Source of the DNA: Entamoeba invadens IP1
Lineage: Eukaryota > Evosea > Mastigamoebida > Endamoebidae
Direction: 5' to 3'
DNA: 64,000 nt
Assembly: GCF_000330505.1 (NCBI RefSeq)
Contig: NW_004443648.1
Location: 217,930 to 281,929, forward strand
Made by a program: the position numbers and the translations under genes
Part shown: positions 38,856-49,758 of the stretch, piece after piece
How the letters are laid out: every line of letters starts with the position of its first letter
How positions within the stretch are numbered: position 1 is the first letter of the stretch
Notes under the pieces: model-generated
What the model saw: the letters and a program-made list of their open reading frames with translations, nothing else
Told to the model about the DNA's origin: nothing
Database searches by the model: none

Positions 38856-41800
38856 TTATTCATCACTCAACTCGTTACCACTGTTGCTGTGCTTCTCTTC
38901 TTTCTCTTCACTCGAACTTTCTTCCTTCGTTTCTTCTTTCTTCTTACTCGACTTTTTGACAAACTTTTCTTTTGGCCTCTGTTTTTCTTTCTCCTCGTCT
39001 TCTTTTTTCTTTGCTCTCTCTTTCTTCACGACTTTTCCAGACTTAACAGTCCGGGATTTTTTAGTCGTCTTTCGTGGTTTTCTCTCTTTCTTTTCTTTAA
39101 CAACAGACTTCTCAGTGCTCTCCTCGTCCTCTTCACCTTTTAAAACTGAAATTTCCGAACTCTTCTTCTTAGGCTCCATATTCATAAACGGATTGACTTT
39201 CTTTGGTATGGTATACCCATAGGGCAATATTGCACTGATTGTTTCATTCTTGTCTCTCAGCTCAAACAAAGCTTTTGAAACACATCCGGCATTCTCCGAA
39301 ACAATGTACTTCTTCCCTTTACTACAATTGTCCAAAACCATTTCGCCAATGGAAACCGCTGCTTGGAGTTTGCTGTTAATTTTTGCAACAGTCTCTTCGT
39401 TCTCTTCTTTACCAACTTTATCTTTACTCTCCTTCACGCCAATTGCGTCTTTCGACAATTTAATGATTGAAAGCTGATTTTGTAACACAGTGATTGCGTC
39501 GTTGTGATTCTCGATTAAACACTCAATCATCGCTTCGATGACTCGGGCAGCTCCATCAAAATCGCCGTCGTCCATTGCAGAAGTGTGCGCGTAATAACTT
39601 AACATGTATTGAAACGAATACTCTGGAATTATGACAACGGCGTTCTCTGTTGTTAGTTTCTGGGCATTCATTTGGTAGAGTTTTCTCCTTGCCATTACAG
39701 CTCTGACCAAAATCGTTTTCGATAATTTCATCAGTCTGGGTTGTTGCGACATGAGTGCTGGAATGATGAAATATCGAAGTGGAAGTTGTTTTAAAATTTT
39801 ATTAAGCACCTCACAGTACTTCCTGTGGTGATTAGTGTGTTTAATGAGTTGTCCACAAAATGCGAAGAAGTCGTTCTGGCTCAAAATCGCGTCGTAAATC
39901 CTCATCGACACTATTTCTAGAAGAACAGCAAGCGAAAGTCCTCTCACAAAATTTTCGTTTTCGATTAGATTGATGTTGTCGTTTTCCATTGGGTGGATAG
40001 AGAAGTTAATTAAGAAATAGACGATGTCGTCTTGAGCTGGCGCGCTCTTCACTAGTTTGCCGTTCTTGAGTAAATACGTTTTGACCAGTTTAAACACTCT
40101 CTCAACAAATTCTTTCTCTTTCACCTCTAGAATCATTTCCGGTATTATTTCGCTCATAACCAACCCAATGATCTCTTTACTTTCGCTGCGTTGTGAATAC
40201 ACGCCTTGGTATTGAATCACGTGTTTTATTATACAAAACGCATTCATTTCCTCTTGAAGGTGCCTTGCTTTGTCATTTGCGTTCTTCCTGTTTTTGATTG
40301 TTTCAACACCTTTCATAAACAGTTCGTCATAGTACCCTCTTTCATCGTCTTTCCACAATGAATGCAATAAAAACATGGCATCTTTCGTAATCTGCCACTC
40401 GCCAAGTAAACAATTTGATTTCAACTTCTCTTTCAACTCGTCGTCGATCAAATTCTTTGGAATGTACTTAAACCCCTCTCGCAATATTTCCATCAAATCA
40501 TTTGTGTCGTCTTCTTTCAATTTGATGATTCTCTCGATATTTTCGTCAAGCACTTTCCCATAGTACTTCGCGATAATAGCAAAGCGTTCGTTCATTTGGT
40601 CATACAGTTCTTCGTCCTTGAGAATGTACTTGAAGACTTCCTTACTCAATATTTCAACAGTGAACTTGTCTACTATTTTGTTTGTGAATTCTTCGCTCTT
40701 TGTCTTCCTTTTCACATCGATCTCTCCAATTATCTTTCGCGCTGCGCGCCAATATTCATCAAATGGCAACTCATCATCGTTCATTTTCAACATGATTTTC
40801 ACGGTCTTTTTACTCATCCCCTCAAGGAGTTGTTTCGCAAACTTCTTGCTTCCCTCAAACGTTGGGAAAGGCATCATTTTTGCAAACAAAATCACTAACT
40901 CGTCTTCTGTCTTCTGGTTTTTAGCCTCGTCCCAATTCTTCAACTTCTCGCAAACAATTTTTCTCTCTTCGTGGAACGCGGCGCACGTCTTCATTAAAAT
41001 TTCAAATTGTGGGTTCTTCAGAACTGAAGAAAACAACACAAATCGCTTTGCTCGCAATTTTAAATACTCTTTCAGCTTCTTTTCATTCAATTCTCTGTTG
41101 TTAATGTCGCCCAACACAGTAAAACAAATGAGTCCAAGTACTCTTGTTCTGTCGTCCTCTATTCTCACATCGTCGAGCACTTCAACAAGTGCATTTGAAT
41201 ACCTGATGACCAATTTTTTTTGCACGTTATTTTCTCCCTCCAGAAATCTATTTAAAAAGTTTCCCACAAAGTTCTGTGCGGCGTCTCTCACAATTTCCTT
41301 CTTGTCTTTCATTCGTGTCCCGATCTCTTCCATCACTTTCGTTGGGATTTCTTTCTCTTCGTCATCGAAGAACATTTTCTCAATTTCTCGAATAGTATTT
41401 GCTCGGATCATTGGTTCAATATCAGTGAGTCTTTCAATCAACGTATCAGTATAATCAACACCATCTTCGTTCATTTCGGCTGGTGCTTTTAACACATAAT
41501 TCCCAACCGCTGCTCTGATGAGTCCGCTCTTATCCTTTCCTCGTTGTGTTATTGCCATATTCAATTGAATCAATTTGGCTGGTGGTAATTGACAATTAAG
41601 AACGTAGTACGACACTATTTTAACCATTCTCAGTCGTTCCTCGTCCACTGGTATCAGTAACAATCGCTCCAAATAGTTCTCGTCATTTTCAAGAACTTGA
41701 CAGTCAAATTGGACGATCTTCGCCAAAACAGTTGTGAATATGTGGACTTCCGCTATGCGTTGATTTCTCCCCTCTTTCTCGCCGTCGTCGTTCTCGTTTT

Positions 41801-42500
41801 CACTCTCTTCGAAATCGAAGTTCTTGACACTCTCGACTATCCCGAAGAATCCGTTTTTCAAATTATTCAATGCGTCACTGCTTATCCCAAACAACTTCTC
41901 GATCGCGTCGCCTTCTCTTTTAATTCTTCCCGAAAAGGTGGTGATGTCTTTATCGTGGAACAGTGGCGCTTCTGTGGTTGCAAAAGGGCGAAGGATCGAC
42001 AGACACACCGCATTTTGTTGATCGGGGCATTCGATTAGAAGTGAATCAATCATCGGAGTAAGTAAATCAAAAGAGACTTTGGAGTCCTTTGGTGCCGAGA
42101 GAGTGGCTTCGATAAGACACTCGACAAATGTGAGGGTTGCGGTGATGTCGACGTCTATCATTAATAACAAAAACTTGGTCGCTGTCAAAAGGTCGATAAA
42201 TTTGACGTGCAACTCACTCAAATCGCTTTTTGAAACCTTGACCGTTCTGGCAAAAAGATCTGGAAGACTCTTTAAATCATCTTCGGTGTGTGGCGGAACA
42301 GGCGCAGTGATACGCAAAATCTGGAGATGGCAAAGTGAAAGGTATATAAGTAAGTCATCGTTTTGAGGAATTTCCTTTAAAAGCTCAAGGCTCTTGGCAG
42401 GCAATTCACTTTTTTGTGGAAGTGCCTCGAGCTGTTCGCTCAGGGCTCTCAGCTTCTCAATCTCGGCAGACGGTAAAACACTCTTTTTCGACTTGGGCAT
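38856..42500 (-). CDS. PDS5: PDS5-like sister-chromatid cohesion factor
   Basis: 1214 residues from the ATG at 42500 (MPKSKKSVLP). Mostly alpha-helical HEAT-type repeats. The N-terminal signature DDLLIYLSLCHLQILRITAP, then PHTEDDLKSLPDLF, corresponds to the PDS5 block L...CLADI.RI.AP.AP....L..IF. Other HEAT-like units are RLTDIEPMIRANTIREIEKM and DKKEIVRDAAQNFVGNFLNR. The last 100 residues alternate Lys- and Glu-rich (KEKKERKPRKTTKKSRTVKS), as in PDS5 tails. PDS5 binds cohesin and controls its loading and release. It is not a condensin or SCC2 subunit, judging by the N-terminal match. Confidence 0.85.
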   Translation of the reverse strand: MPKSKKSVLPSAEIEKLRALSEQLEALPQKSELPAKSLELLKEIPQNDDLLIYLSLCHLQILRITAPVPPHTEDDLKSLPDLFARTVKVSKSDLSELHVKFIDLLTATKFLLLMIDVDITATLTFVECLIEATLSAPKDSKVSFDLLTPMIDSLLIECPDQQNAVCLSILRPFATTEAPLFHDKDITTFSGRIKREGDAIEKLFGISSDALNNLKNGFFGIVESVKNFDFEESENENDDGEKEGRNQRIAEVHIFTTVLAKIVQFDCQVLENDENYLERLLLIPVDEERLRMVKIVSYYVLNCQLPPAKLIQLNMAITQRGKDKSGLIRAAVGNYVLKAPAEMNEDGVDYTDTLIERLTDIEPMIRANTIREIEKMFFDDEEKEIPTKVMEEIGTRMKDKKEIVRDAAQNFVGNFLNRFLEGENNVQKKLVIRYSNALVEVLDDVRIEDDRTRVLGLICFTVLGDINNRELNEKKLKEYLKLRAKRFVLFSSVLKNPQFEILMKTCAAFHEERKIVCEKLKNWDEAKNQKTEDELVILFAKMMPFPTFEGSKKFAKQLLEGMSKKTVKIMLKMNDDELPFDEYWRAARKIIGEIDVKRKTKSEEFTNKIVDKFTVEILSKEVFKYILKDEELYDQMNERFAIIAKYYGKVLDENIERIIKLKEDDTNDLMEILREGFKYIPKNLIDDELKEKLKSNCLLGEWQITKDAMFLLHSLWKDDERGYYDELFMKGVETIKNRKNANDKARHLQEEMNAFCIIKHVIQYQGVYSQRSESKEIIGLVMSEIIPEMILEVKEKEFVERVFKLVKTYLLKNGKLVKSAPAQDDIVYFLINFSIHPMENDNINLIENENFVRGLSLAVLLEIVSMRIYDAILSQNDFFAFCGQLIKHTNHHRKYCEVLNKILKQLPLRYFIIPALMSQQPRLMKLSKTILVRAVMARRKLYQMNAQKLTTENAVVIIPEYSFQYMLSYYAHTSAMDDGDFDGAARVIEAMIECLIENHNDAITVLQNQLSIIKLSKDAIGVKESKDKVGKEENEETVAKINSKLQAAVSIGEMVLDNCSKGKKYIVSENAGCVSKALFELRDKNETISAILPYGYTIPKKVNPFMNMEPKKKSSEISVLKGEEDEESTEKSVVKEKKERKPRKTTKKSRTVKSGKVVKKERAKKKEDEEKEKQRPKEKFVKKSSKKKEETKEESSSEEKEEKHSNSGNELSDE

Positions 42501-42884
42501 TTTGACTTTCCAAGAAAAAAACAAAAAAGAAAAATGTTTTTTATTTTATTTATTGATTAGAATTATATTATTAGTAAACCAATATAAATAATATATTTGT
42601 TTTCTCTTTTTTACCGATTTGATCTAATATATTAAAATAGTTCGATATGTCATCTTTTGCAAATAGAACAGTTCTATAATTAAATAAAAAAACTAGCAAT
42701 CAAAACCATTTGAAACTATAATACTGTTAATAAAAATAGAAAAATAATCAATTATTTCTCAAATAAACAAGAGCGTTATTTTTACAAATGAAACAGAACT
42801 ATTAAGTAAAAGTAACAAAATTTGAAACAAAAAGCAATTCAAACCATAAATATGAAATGATTAGATTAAAAATTGTTGAATAGA
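42501..42884. other. AT-rich intergenic region
   Basis: About 380 bp between two minus-strand genes. An AAAAATGTTTTTT word lies about 35 bp before the PDS5 start (42532-42544). Nothing else recognised. Confidence 0.45.
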
Positions 42885-43763
42885 TTACATATAAAGAGGT
42901 GTTATTTGAGGGGAATTATTGAAGACTGGGCACCGTGGTCTAGTTTTTATCTGAGTTGCATAGTTTCTTAAGTCTTCTATGTTAGAGCTGTTAATATTTC
43001 TCATCGAGATATATTTTCCCGTGCAAAGCTCGTTAACATTCTCGTAGAAATATTTGAACCCTCCTTCGAGCAAGTAGACTTCTGGGAAGTTAAGTTCCGA
43101 TAACCCGAGCGACTCCATTCTAATGAAATCCATTTCTTGAAGGAGATTTGCTATCTTTGGTCCCCGAGTTTTAGAGAATTCGCAATAGACAACAACAACA
43201 CGGTTTTCCTCGGAGCACCAAGTGTCGAATGGCTTCATTTGTTGAGCGAGAGTTGTGTCGTTCCAGACATTAATTGAGTTAATGATATGTCCTTGTTCGT
43301 ATTCAAAAGGGAATCTTGCGTCCAAAATGATAAGATTTTTGTTCTTCTCCATCAAGCTTTTAAACTGGTCTGGGGAGATAGTCTCCGTCGCCTGTTTTCT
43401 TGGTGATATTTTCGGAGAGCGTCGGGGGGTGTCTCGCGAGGACTCAAAAATACACTCAGAGCTTTTCTGGATGTTTCTTCTCATCTGAGAACCCTTTAGT
43501 TTCTCTTTGCGACGCCTATCGGGGAAAGAACTTACAACGGGACTTGTTGAAATGACAGGAGTCATACAACAGACGTCTTCAAGAGGGTTTGGAGAAAGAG
43601 AGGAACACGGGGAGTCACAATTAGAGAAACTCTGTCGTGGCGAATTTATAGGGGTGAAAGACCGGAATGGGATTTGTGAGACAAAGAATGAGTTTCCACA
43701 GAACGACGAGGTGCGTGTAAAATTCCTCAATCGCTTGATGGGTTGTGCCTCACAATTTTCCAT
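42885..43763 (-). CDS. Cdc25-like dual-specificity phosphatase, long form
   Basis: 292 residues, intronless. The N-terminal 130 residues are Ser/Pro/Arg-rich with many SP sites (FTPINSPRQSF, SPCSSLSPNP, RRSPKISPRK), the type of region that CDKs phosphorylate in Cdc25. The catalytic half has NLIILDARFPFEYEQGHI, the CX5R loop VVYCEFSKTRGPKIANLL, and then NFPEVYLLEGGFKYFYE and GKYISM. All catalytic features are present, so it should activate cyclin-dependent kinases. The paralogue at 8122-8793 lacks the regulatory arm and has one intron. Confidence 0.9.
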   Translation of the reverse strand: MENCEAQPIKRLRNFTRTSSFCGNSFFVSQIPFRSFTPINSPRQSFSNCDSPCSSLSPNPLEDVCCMTPVISTSPVVSSFPDRRRKEKLKGSQMRRNIQKSSECIFESSRDTPRRSPKISPRKQATETISPDQFKSLMEKNKNLIILDARFPFEYEQGHIINSINVWNDTTLAQQMKPFDTWCSEENRVVVVYCEFSKTRGPKIANLLQEMDFIRMESLGLSELNFPEVYLLEGGFKYFYENVNELCTGKYISMRNINSSNIEDLRNYATQIKTRPRCPVFNNSPQITPLYM

Positions 43764-45754
43764 CGAATTATATTAACGTGTTTTGGAATAGAATTCAAAC
43801 ACGAGATTAAGCGAATCATATTTGAGAGAACATTTGGAGGTTTTCAGAGTAAAAAAAAAGTTGTGACTCAGTGATAGGTGTTTATCATTGAACGACTGCT
43901 TTTACAAAAGTCAGTCTTATTTTTTATAGGAAAATGGCAAAATTGTGATTTGGTTGGTTGTGTTTGTGGCCTTCATTGCCAATTCTCGTTATTTTAATTA
44001 TGAAAAAAATGTTTTTGGTTTCCGCTGTATTTTTTGCTTTAAACTTTTTTTTTGGATAAATAACTTCGATGTGTCTATTTTGACTTGTCACAAATTTCCC
44101 GTTTTATGAATTTTGTTCTGTGTAAAATTCCATTGTTATTTGTTGCTAATACAACAAGTTTGAAAATAATAAAAATACAAAAGTCAAATTTCTGAGTTTT
44201 GTTATAAACGCCTTTTTTATCTAATTAGTCGGGTTTCTTCCCACTAAAACTACTCATCCTGTTTTTTAAAAACACTGATATTAAAACAACTTCCCAAAAC
44301 CCGTGACTATCACTATTGCATCGCTTGTCATTTCGCACTTTTTTTCTCGGTATTTCCCGTTTTTATGAAGAATAATTGACTTTTTTTAAATGGATTTTTT
44401 AATGTGCAAATTTACGTGTTTTTTGGTATTTGAACGACAACGAGATATAACAAATAATTGTAACGAGTTTTATAAAACAGTATTAAAACATGTAGAAAAT
44501 TAAGTTTACTTATAATTTTCAATCTATATTTAAATAGTTAAAAAATGCGCACGACGTTGCCGATATGCAATTATGAATTGAATGGTTGTTTATTTTCATT
44601 TTATTTTCCAGTTCAACGTTTTGTGAAGAAAGTAATGAACAACTTTTTGAACAGTGGTTTCATAATTAGGGCAATATCACACATTTGTTCTGTTTTAAGT
44701 CTAATATAACGGGGTTCATATAAAATAGAATCAAATGGTAAACATTTGTCCAATTTACAAATGTTTGGAAATGAAAAAAAAATATAAATAAATATAAAAA
44801 AGGGTATTTTGTGTCTATTCTACCATTAACTTATTTATGTCATAAAAAAATGTGTTGTTAACGCAAAAATTTTATTATTTGTACCAAATGAAACCCTGGT
44901 TTCCTTATTTCTTAAACTCAAAGGATAATAGGCTATTTTTAGGTTGTTTTTAGTTTTTTGTTGGAAATTATTTTTATTTTTTCTTTTGGGTAATTGTAAA
45001 AAGATAGCTAATTTAATTATATTTTATCTAATTTTAGAAATAAAAATGATTATCTAATTATTTACTAATGTCAACTATTGTTTCAATTTAAAATATAAAC
45101 TAAAATATATTAAATGATTGTATGATGTTACTATACAAATTTGTGAATGCGTAGAATTTAACTTTTTTACTAAAATGAATATTTTTTTTATTTATAAAAT
45201 TTTCTCAAATTAAAAACAAAAACATATTTGTCGGTGTAAAAAAAAAATGATAATAATAAAAAACTATCAAATATATAATATAATTTGTAATTATTTGAAT
45301 TGTTTACAAATCTTATAAAAAATAAATTTTTATTTAATAAATCTAAATAAAAAAAAAATTCAAAGTTAACTTTTTTATATACAAAACAAGTGTTTTTGAT
45401 TAAAATTTATATAATTTGTTTAATTATAATATGTAGTAAAGTTTTAACAATTTTTTTTTTCAATTTTTTATAAATATTAAAAAGTTTGTTTGTCTGTTTG
45501 TTATTAATTATATTAATAAATTTTTTTTACTTATAATGTTTGTTTTATTATTGTAAAATAACTTATTTTGTTTTATAATAACATTATAGTTTATTTTAAT
45601 TGTTTTGTAATTGTATGGTTTTTTTAATGATTGTAAAATGTGTAAAAAAAAATGAAGCTTTAAATCAATAATAAATAATTTATTATTGAAAAGCCAATAA
45701 TATTTAACCAGTAAAAAAATAAATTAACCGAAAAAACCGAAACGGCAAAATTCG
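43764..45754. other. 2-kb AT-rich intergenic region
   Basis: Divergent promoters for the Cdc25-like and Beclin genes at its two ends. The first 900 bp are less AT-rich (including AAAAAAATGTTTTTGG near 44000) and the rest is almost pure A/T. I see no frame, tRNA, transposon end or tandem repeat. Confidence 0.5.
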
Positions 45755-46969
45755 ATGGAATATGTTGTGAGGTGTTCATGTTCACGACGAGTGTATCTAA
45801 ACGAACAGTTCGATCACCTTCTTCCCGAGTCATTCACGTCTCCCGTCGAATACCGTCCTTCTTTCAGCCGTCCTTCCGATGATATAGAAAACGCAGAAAT
45901 CTTGAAAACAAGGACAAAAAGAATACCAGTTCCCACACAACGCAGTAATTCTGCGAATGTGATTGGGCCTGTTTTTATTCAGAGCTCATCATTGCCAAGC
46001 CATATGCACACGCATACAGCCGTCTCACCAACGTCGAAACAAAAACAAGCAGTCGACATCACAAACACATCAGAATTCATCGCCTTCCAAAACGTATTTG
46101 AAGAACAACTCTCTGCAAAAATACCATGGTGCCCAGTTTGCCTCAAGAAAAGCCAAAGCAGTCTTAGTGAGACGTTGGTGCGGTGCTTTAAACAGAGGAA
46201 GGTAGAAACTGAAAAGCTTGAGGAGCTCCAAACGCTCAGCGAAATCATCGATTCAGAAATTCGAGCAGAGGAAGAACAACTCAAACAACTGGAGAGTGAC
46301 ATCCTGTTTTTGCACGAGAAGAACAGTCTGGTGGTTTACGTCTACTCGGAGCTGTGCAATGACTTGAGGCTGTTCAGAACAACTTCAAGCACACACTTTT
46401 CACAAATAGCTTGCCTTGAAAAGGTGGTGCTCAAAAGTTCTGTCGTTCCGGATTTGTCACTTCTCAATCTGCAGATTGAGAGGTTGCAGAACGATCGAAG
46501 AATTTGGGGTGATATTTTTGAAGTCAGTTGGACCGACGGAGGTGTTACGATCTGTGGTGTTAACCCCGTCGAAAGCATCAAAGCCAAAAATTACACAGAA
46601 GTCCAGGCTTCGTTTGGGATGATCATTTCATTGATCAAAAAAGTCGCGTTTTATTCTGGTGCCTTCCTCCAAAAGACTTGCATCGATGGGTTTGGGTATG
46701 GTGGATTTGTGGTCAACCACACAGACTTTTCGAACGTGAGTCGGTCGAAGTTCAAAAATGGGTTGAAGGGGGTTCTCGTTGCGTTTGAGGAAGTTTCGAC
46801 GTTTTTATCCGAGACCACAAACTTCGAGCTACCATTTCCGATAACGAAAAGTGAGTACTTCCAAATATACTCGTTCACCGATACAAGTAATCTCGATCAA
46901 TGGGCGGTGGCGCTGAAATTCTTTGTGTCTGACTTGGGGTACATGTTTTCATATGTGTTTTTTAATTAA
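45755..46969 (+). CDS. ATG6: Beclin 1 / Atg6 autophagy protein
   Basis: 404 residues, ATG start, intronless. A Cys pair at the start (RCSCSRRVYLNEQF) and CPVC in IPWCPVCLKKSQSS are followed by a coiled coil at about 145-195 (LEELQTLSEIIDSEIRAEEE). The evolutionarily conserved beta-alpha domain of Beclin occupies about 215-404: IWGDIFEVSW, GVTICGVNPVES, NYTEVQASFGMIISLIKKVA, LKGVLVAFEEVSTFL and LDQWAVALKFFVSDLGYMFS. It is a subunit of the Vps34 PI3-kinase complex for autophagy and endosome sorting. No clear BH3 motif, and the protein is shorter than animal Beclin. Confidence 0.88.
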   Translation: MEYVVRCSCSRRVYLNEQFDHLLPESFTSPVEYRPSFSRPSDDIENAEILKTRTKRIPVPTQRSNSANVIGPVFIQSSSLPSHMHTHTAVSPTSKQKQAVDITNTSEFIAFQNVFEEQLSAKIPWCPVCLKKSQSSLSETLVRCFKQRKVETEKLEELQTLSEIIDSEIRAEEEQLKQLESDILFLHEKNSLVVYVYSELCNDLRLFRTTSSTHFSQIACLEKVVLKSSVVPDLSLLNLQIERLQNDRRIWGDIFEVSWTDGGVTICGVNPVESIKAKNYTEVQASFGMIISLIKKVAFYSGAFLQKTCIDGFGYGGFVVNHTDFSNVSRSKFKNGLKGVLVAFEEVSTFLSETTNFELPFPITKSEYFQIYSFTDTSNLDQWAVALKFFVSDLGYMFSYVFFN

Positions 46970-47242
46970 CTGTTTCAATTCAGCCAGGTTTTCATTTTTT
47001 TTGCTTGTGTTATAAATTGTTTCTTCTCAAAACAATGAGAAATTTGTGGTTTTGTGAATCATCACCGAATGAAGGTCGAATTGTTTAATTTTTATTATTG
47101 AAAAGATCACAAAGTATTCATGACTCATGTTTCAAAGATATCAATATCACATCAATAGTATTTATGGTTTATATATTAACACTTCTGGTATTATTTTAAT
47201 AGTTGTTTGGATGATTTTGAATTATAACAATTCTTTACTAAT

Positions 47243-47291
47243 ATCATTGATACTTTATGATTATAAATTATAATCATAAAGTATCAATGAT
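47243..47291. repeat. Perfect 49-bp palindrome
   Basis: 24-bp arms (47243-47266, 47268-47291) are exact reverse complements around a single base; each holds ATTGATACTTTATGATTATAA or its complement in part. No target duplication is visible at its edges. Confidence 0.8.
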
Positions 47292-47803
47292 CGCCACAAA
47301 TTAGTTGTTTTTGTTCCATTAAAATATTATTGTGTAACCATTAAAAATTATTTATATCTAATAAAATATACTATTATTTGTTTCAACAAAATAAACCACA
47401 AATCGCACTGATCTATTTTCCCCTCAGAAAAAGAATTTATTTTTCATGTGATTTTTATGGAAAAAAAAAGAAAAACATACCACAAAGCAACTAATCGATG
47501 AATTTGTACAGAAAAAAGAGACAAACCCGACAATAGATAACTATATGCAACCCTGCATTAAAAAAGCCGTCTAAAAATAAATCAGAGAAGGTTGAAAAAT
47601 CACGGAATTCCCAAACCTCATCTTTGTTGAATATTCCCGTTATTAAGCCCCTAAATATTCTATAATTCTCTTTTTAATTACAGAACCAAATAAATTTTAT
47701 ACGTTTTTGTTTTTAAAATTCAAAACGAATTTCGGAATCAGGACAAAGAAAATACCATCTGTTATATATTGCTTTTTTTCTTTTTAACAATATTTTTATA
47801 CAA

Positions 47804-47833
47804 TTTATAATAATAATAATAATAATAATAATT
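47804..47833. repeat. TAA trinucleotide microsatellite
   Basis: About nine to ten uninterrupted TAA units. Confidence 0.7.
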
Positions 47834-48295
47834 TATTAATTATTTGATGACTTTACAAAAAACTTTTAATACAAGTGGCATTTTTAAAAATAATTTACCA
47901 ACGAAAAACCCCAAAAAGAAATAGAATCTTCCAACCCACAAAAACGTATTAAAATTATAATACAGAATACCATATTTTAATTATACGATAAAAAAAAAAG
48001 AAAAAAAGAACTTTTTTTTGAGTTTGGCTGTTTCACGAATCATTAATAGTATAGTTGTAGTAACATTATAATAATATAATAGTACAACAAAGTCATGTTG
48101 TTGTTTAAAAAAATTTGCCAGGTGGACTTTAACAGAATTTTCGAACAAAAAGCGCGACATGTTTTGTGTTATTAAAAAAATTGGTGGCGGTCATGGGAAA
48201 CATCGGGCTTTTTTTTCGAAATGAAGAAAGACAAACCGAAAAGAAACGGATAGAATATAAGGAAACTGAACTTTAAAAAAAAACACACGAAAAGC

Positions 48296-48595
48296 ATGAA
48301 CATAATCAACCCCATTCCAAAACGATTGTGTGTGATGAGCGATCTCGATGATTCATTGAGTTCATGTGACAGCTCCTATGGTGAAGGAAGAGCTGATACT
48401 TTCCGTCCTAATAATTTGAATTGGGATTATCCACAAAGGGGATTCTCACCGATACCAGACCAATGCAATGAAAATGTTGAAAATCAAATGGATGTGATGG
48501 ACGAGTCATTCGATGAAATATTCGAGGACAACACAAATCAAATCATTAAAGGAAGTCCAGTCTATCAGGACTCTCTCTTCAACTACGAATTTTAA
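48296..48595 (+). CDS. Small acidic hypothetical protein, 99 aa
   Basis: ATG start shortly after a TATA-like word and GAAC. Acidic and Ser/Asp-rich: MSDLDDSLSSCDSSYGEG and DVMDESFDEIFEDN, with possible phosphorylation sites. No domain or membrane span. GC content drops sharply at its stop, as for real genes here. I do not recognise it; probably a disordered regulatory or adaptor protein. Confidence 0.6.
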   Translation: MNIINPIPKRLCVMSDLDDSLSSCDSSYGEGRADTFRPNNLNWDYPQRGFSPIPDQCNENVENQMDVMDESFDEIFEDNTNQIIKGSPVYQDSLFNYEF

Positions 48596-48885
48596 TTGTA
48601 TACTATATTTCCTTTATAGTTGTTTTTATAGTATTGTTATCATTATATATATAATAAAATATAAAATAGTTTTTTTGTTTTGACTTCAATTTATATATAT
48701 TAATTTTTTAATTATTAAAATATAATATTGCATCTAGTTAAATTATAATAATTAATACTAATAAAAATTAAAACAATCTTTTTAAGAACAATACTATTAC
48801 TCAAATTAATTTATTTTTTATGTTTTTTTGCAATAACATTTTTTAAATTATTAAAAAGAATTAAAACTGTTATTATAATTAAGAG

Positions 48886-49620
48886 ATGGAGAGGGAACAC
48901 ATCAATCAATTGATCACATGTATATCAACACTACCAGATGATGACAAATACAAACAAATATTTTTTGCATTTGCAGAGTGTTTAAACGACTTGACCAAAC
49001 CGAGTTGCTTTGACGAGAACGATAAAGTTAATACACCTCCACAACACCACAATGAAAGGGATAAAAATTGTAGTTTAAAACCTTCACTTAATGACACAAA
49101 AGGTATTCCAAAGAAAATTGAACACGAAGTACCAACAATTGAGATTAACGCATTGGACTTACTTTCAGGATCAACACCGATGATCACACACATTCATACC
49201 GTCTTAACTTTTGTTCAGTTGAAGACATACAAAGTTGTTTGTGATACAACTTCTAACACACAAAAGGATTTGGTCAATTTTTTAAAGCAAACACAGACGT
49301 CTTCATTATACTTCGAGACAGACTCGGGCCGCACTTTCTCGATATTTTTCTCAAAGCCACAAAAGAAGATACTGTTTATTACACACAACGAAAAACCTCA
49401 ATGCATCTCTCCAATTGGCGATTGTGATCTGAAGTATTCCAATTCGGAAGACGTCATCATGACATTTGGAAATGATACCAATTTCCTTCGCGTTGGCACT
49501 TTAGGCAAAGCAAAGAGTTTTGCGTACTTCTTCGACAACCTCTTTCCAATGAACAATCCTTATTTTGTCAACATATCTAAGTTCAGAACAAATCGAATAG
49601 TTCTCTTCGACTTGAATTAA
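48886..49620 (+). CDS. TLDc-like protein (isolated copy)
   Basis: 244 residues, intronless. A helical N-terminus and Ser/Lys linker precede a weak TLDc domain: TFVQLKTYKVVCDT (in place of the usual W...IYDS), LVNFLKQTQTSSLYFETDSG, FSIFFSKPQKKILFITHN and a final FRTNRIVLFDLN. It lies 13.6 kb from the end of the TLDc array. Its low resemblance makes this a fold-level call from the strand order and the closing RIVLF motif. Confidence 0.65.
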   Translation: MEREHINQLITCISTLPDDDKYKQIFFAFAECLNDLTKPSCFDENDKVNTPPQHHNERDKNCSLKPSLNDTKGIPKKIEHEVPTIEINALDLLSGSTPMITHIHTVLTFVQLKTYKVVCDTTSNTQKDLVNFLKQTQTSSLYFETDSGRTFSIFFSKPQKKILFITHNEKPQCISPIGDCDLKYSNSEDVIMTFGNDTNFLRVGTLGKAKSFAYFFDNLFPMNNPYFVNISKFRTNRIVLFDLN

Positions 49621-49758
49621 TTTCAGTGGTATATTATTATGAAGTTAAAATGTGTTTTATTGAAACTCGTTGTATTATATAATATCATATAATACTCTTC
49701 TGTATGTCATTCATTACAAAAAAATATAAAATTAAAAGTGACTTGAATCCTCTGTTCC

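Larger units (their letters stand above)
46970..48295. other. 1.3-kb AT-rich spacer with a perfect palindrome and a microsatellite
   Basis: Contains a perfect 49-bp palindrome at 47243-47291 and a (TAA)n microsatellite around 47804-47833. The 3' end has a TATA-like GAATATAAGG and a GAAC word close to the next ATG. No gene seen. Confidence 0.55.

Noticed and set aside
40618..41454. Long plus-strand frame (278 codons) opposite PDS5
   Set aside because: Antisense shadow of a well-supported gene; Ser/Phe-rich, as expected from reversed Glu/Lys codons.
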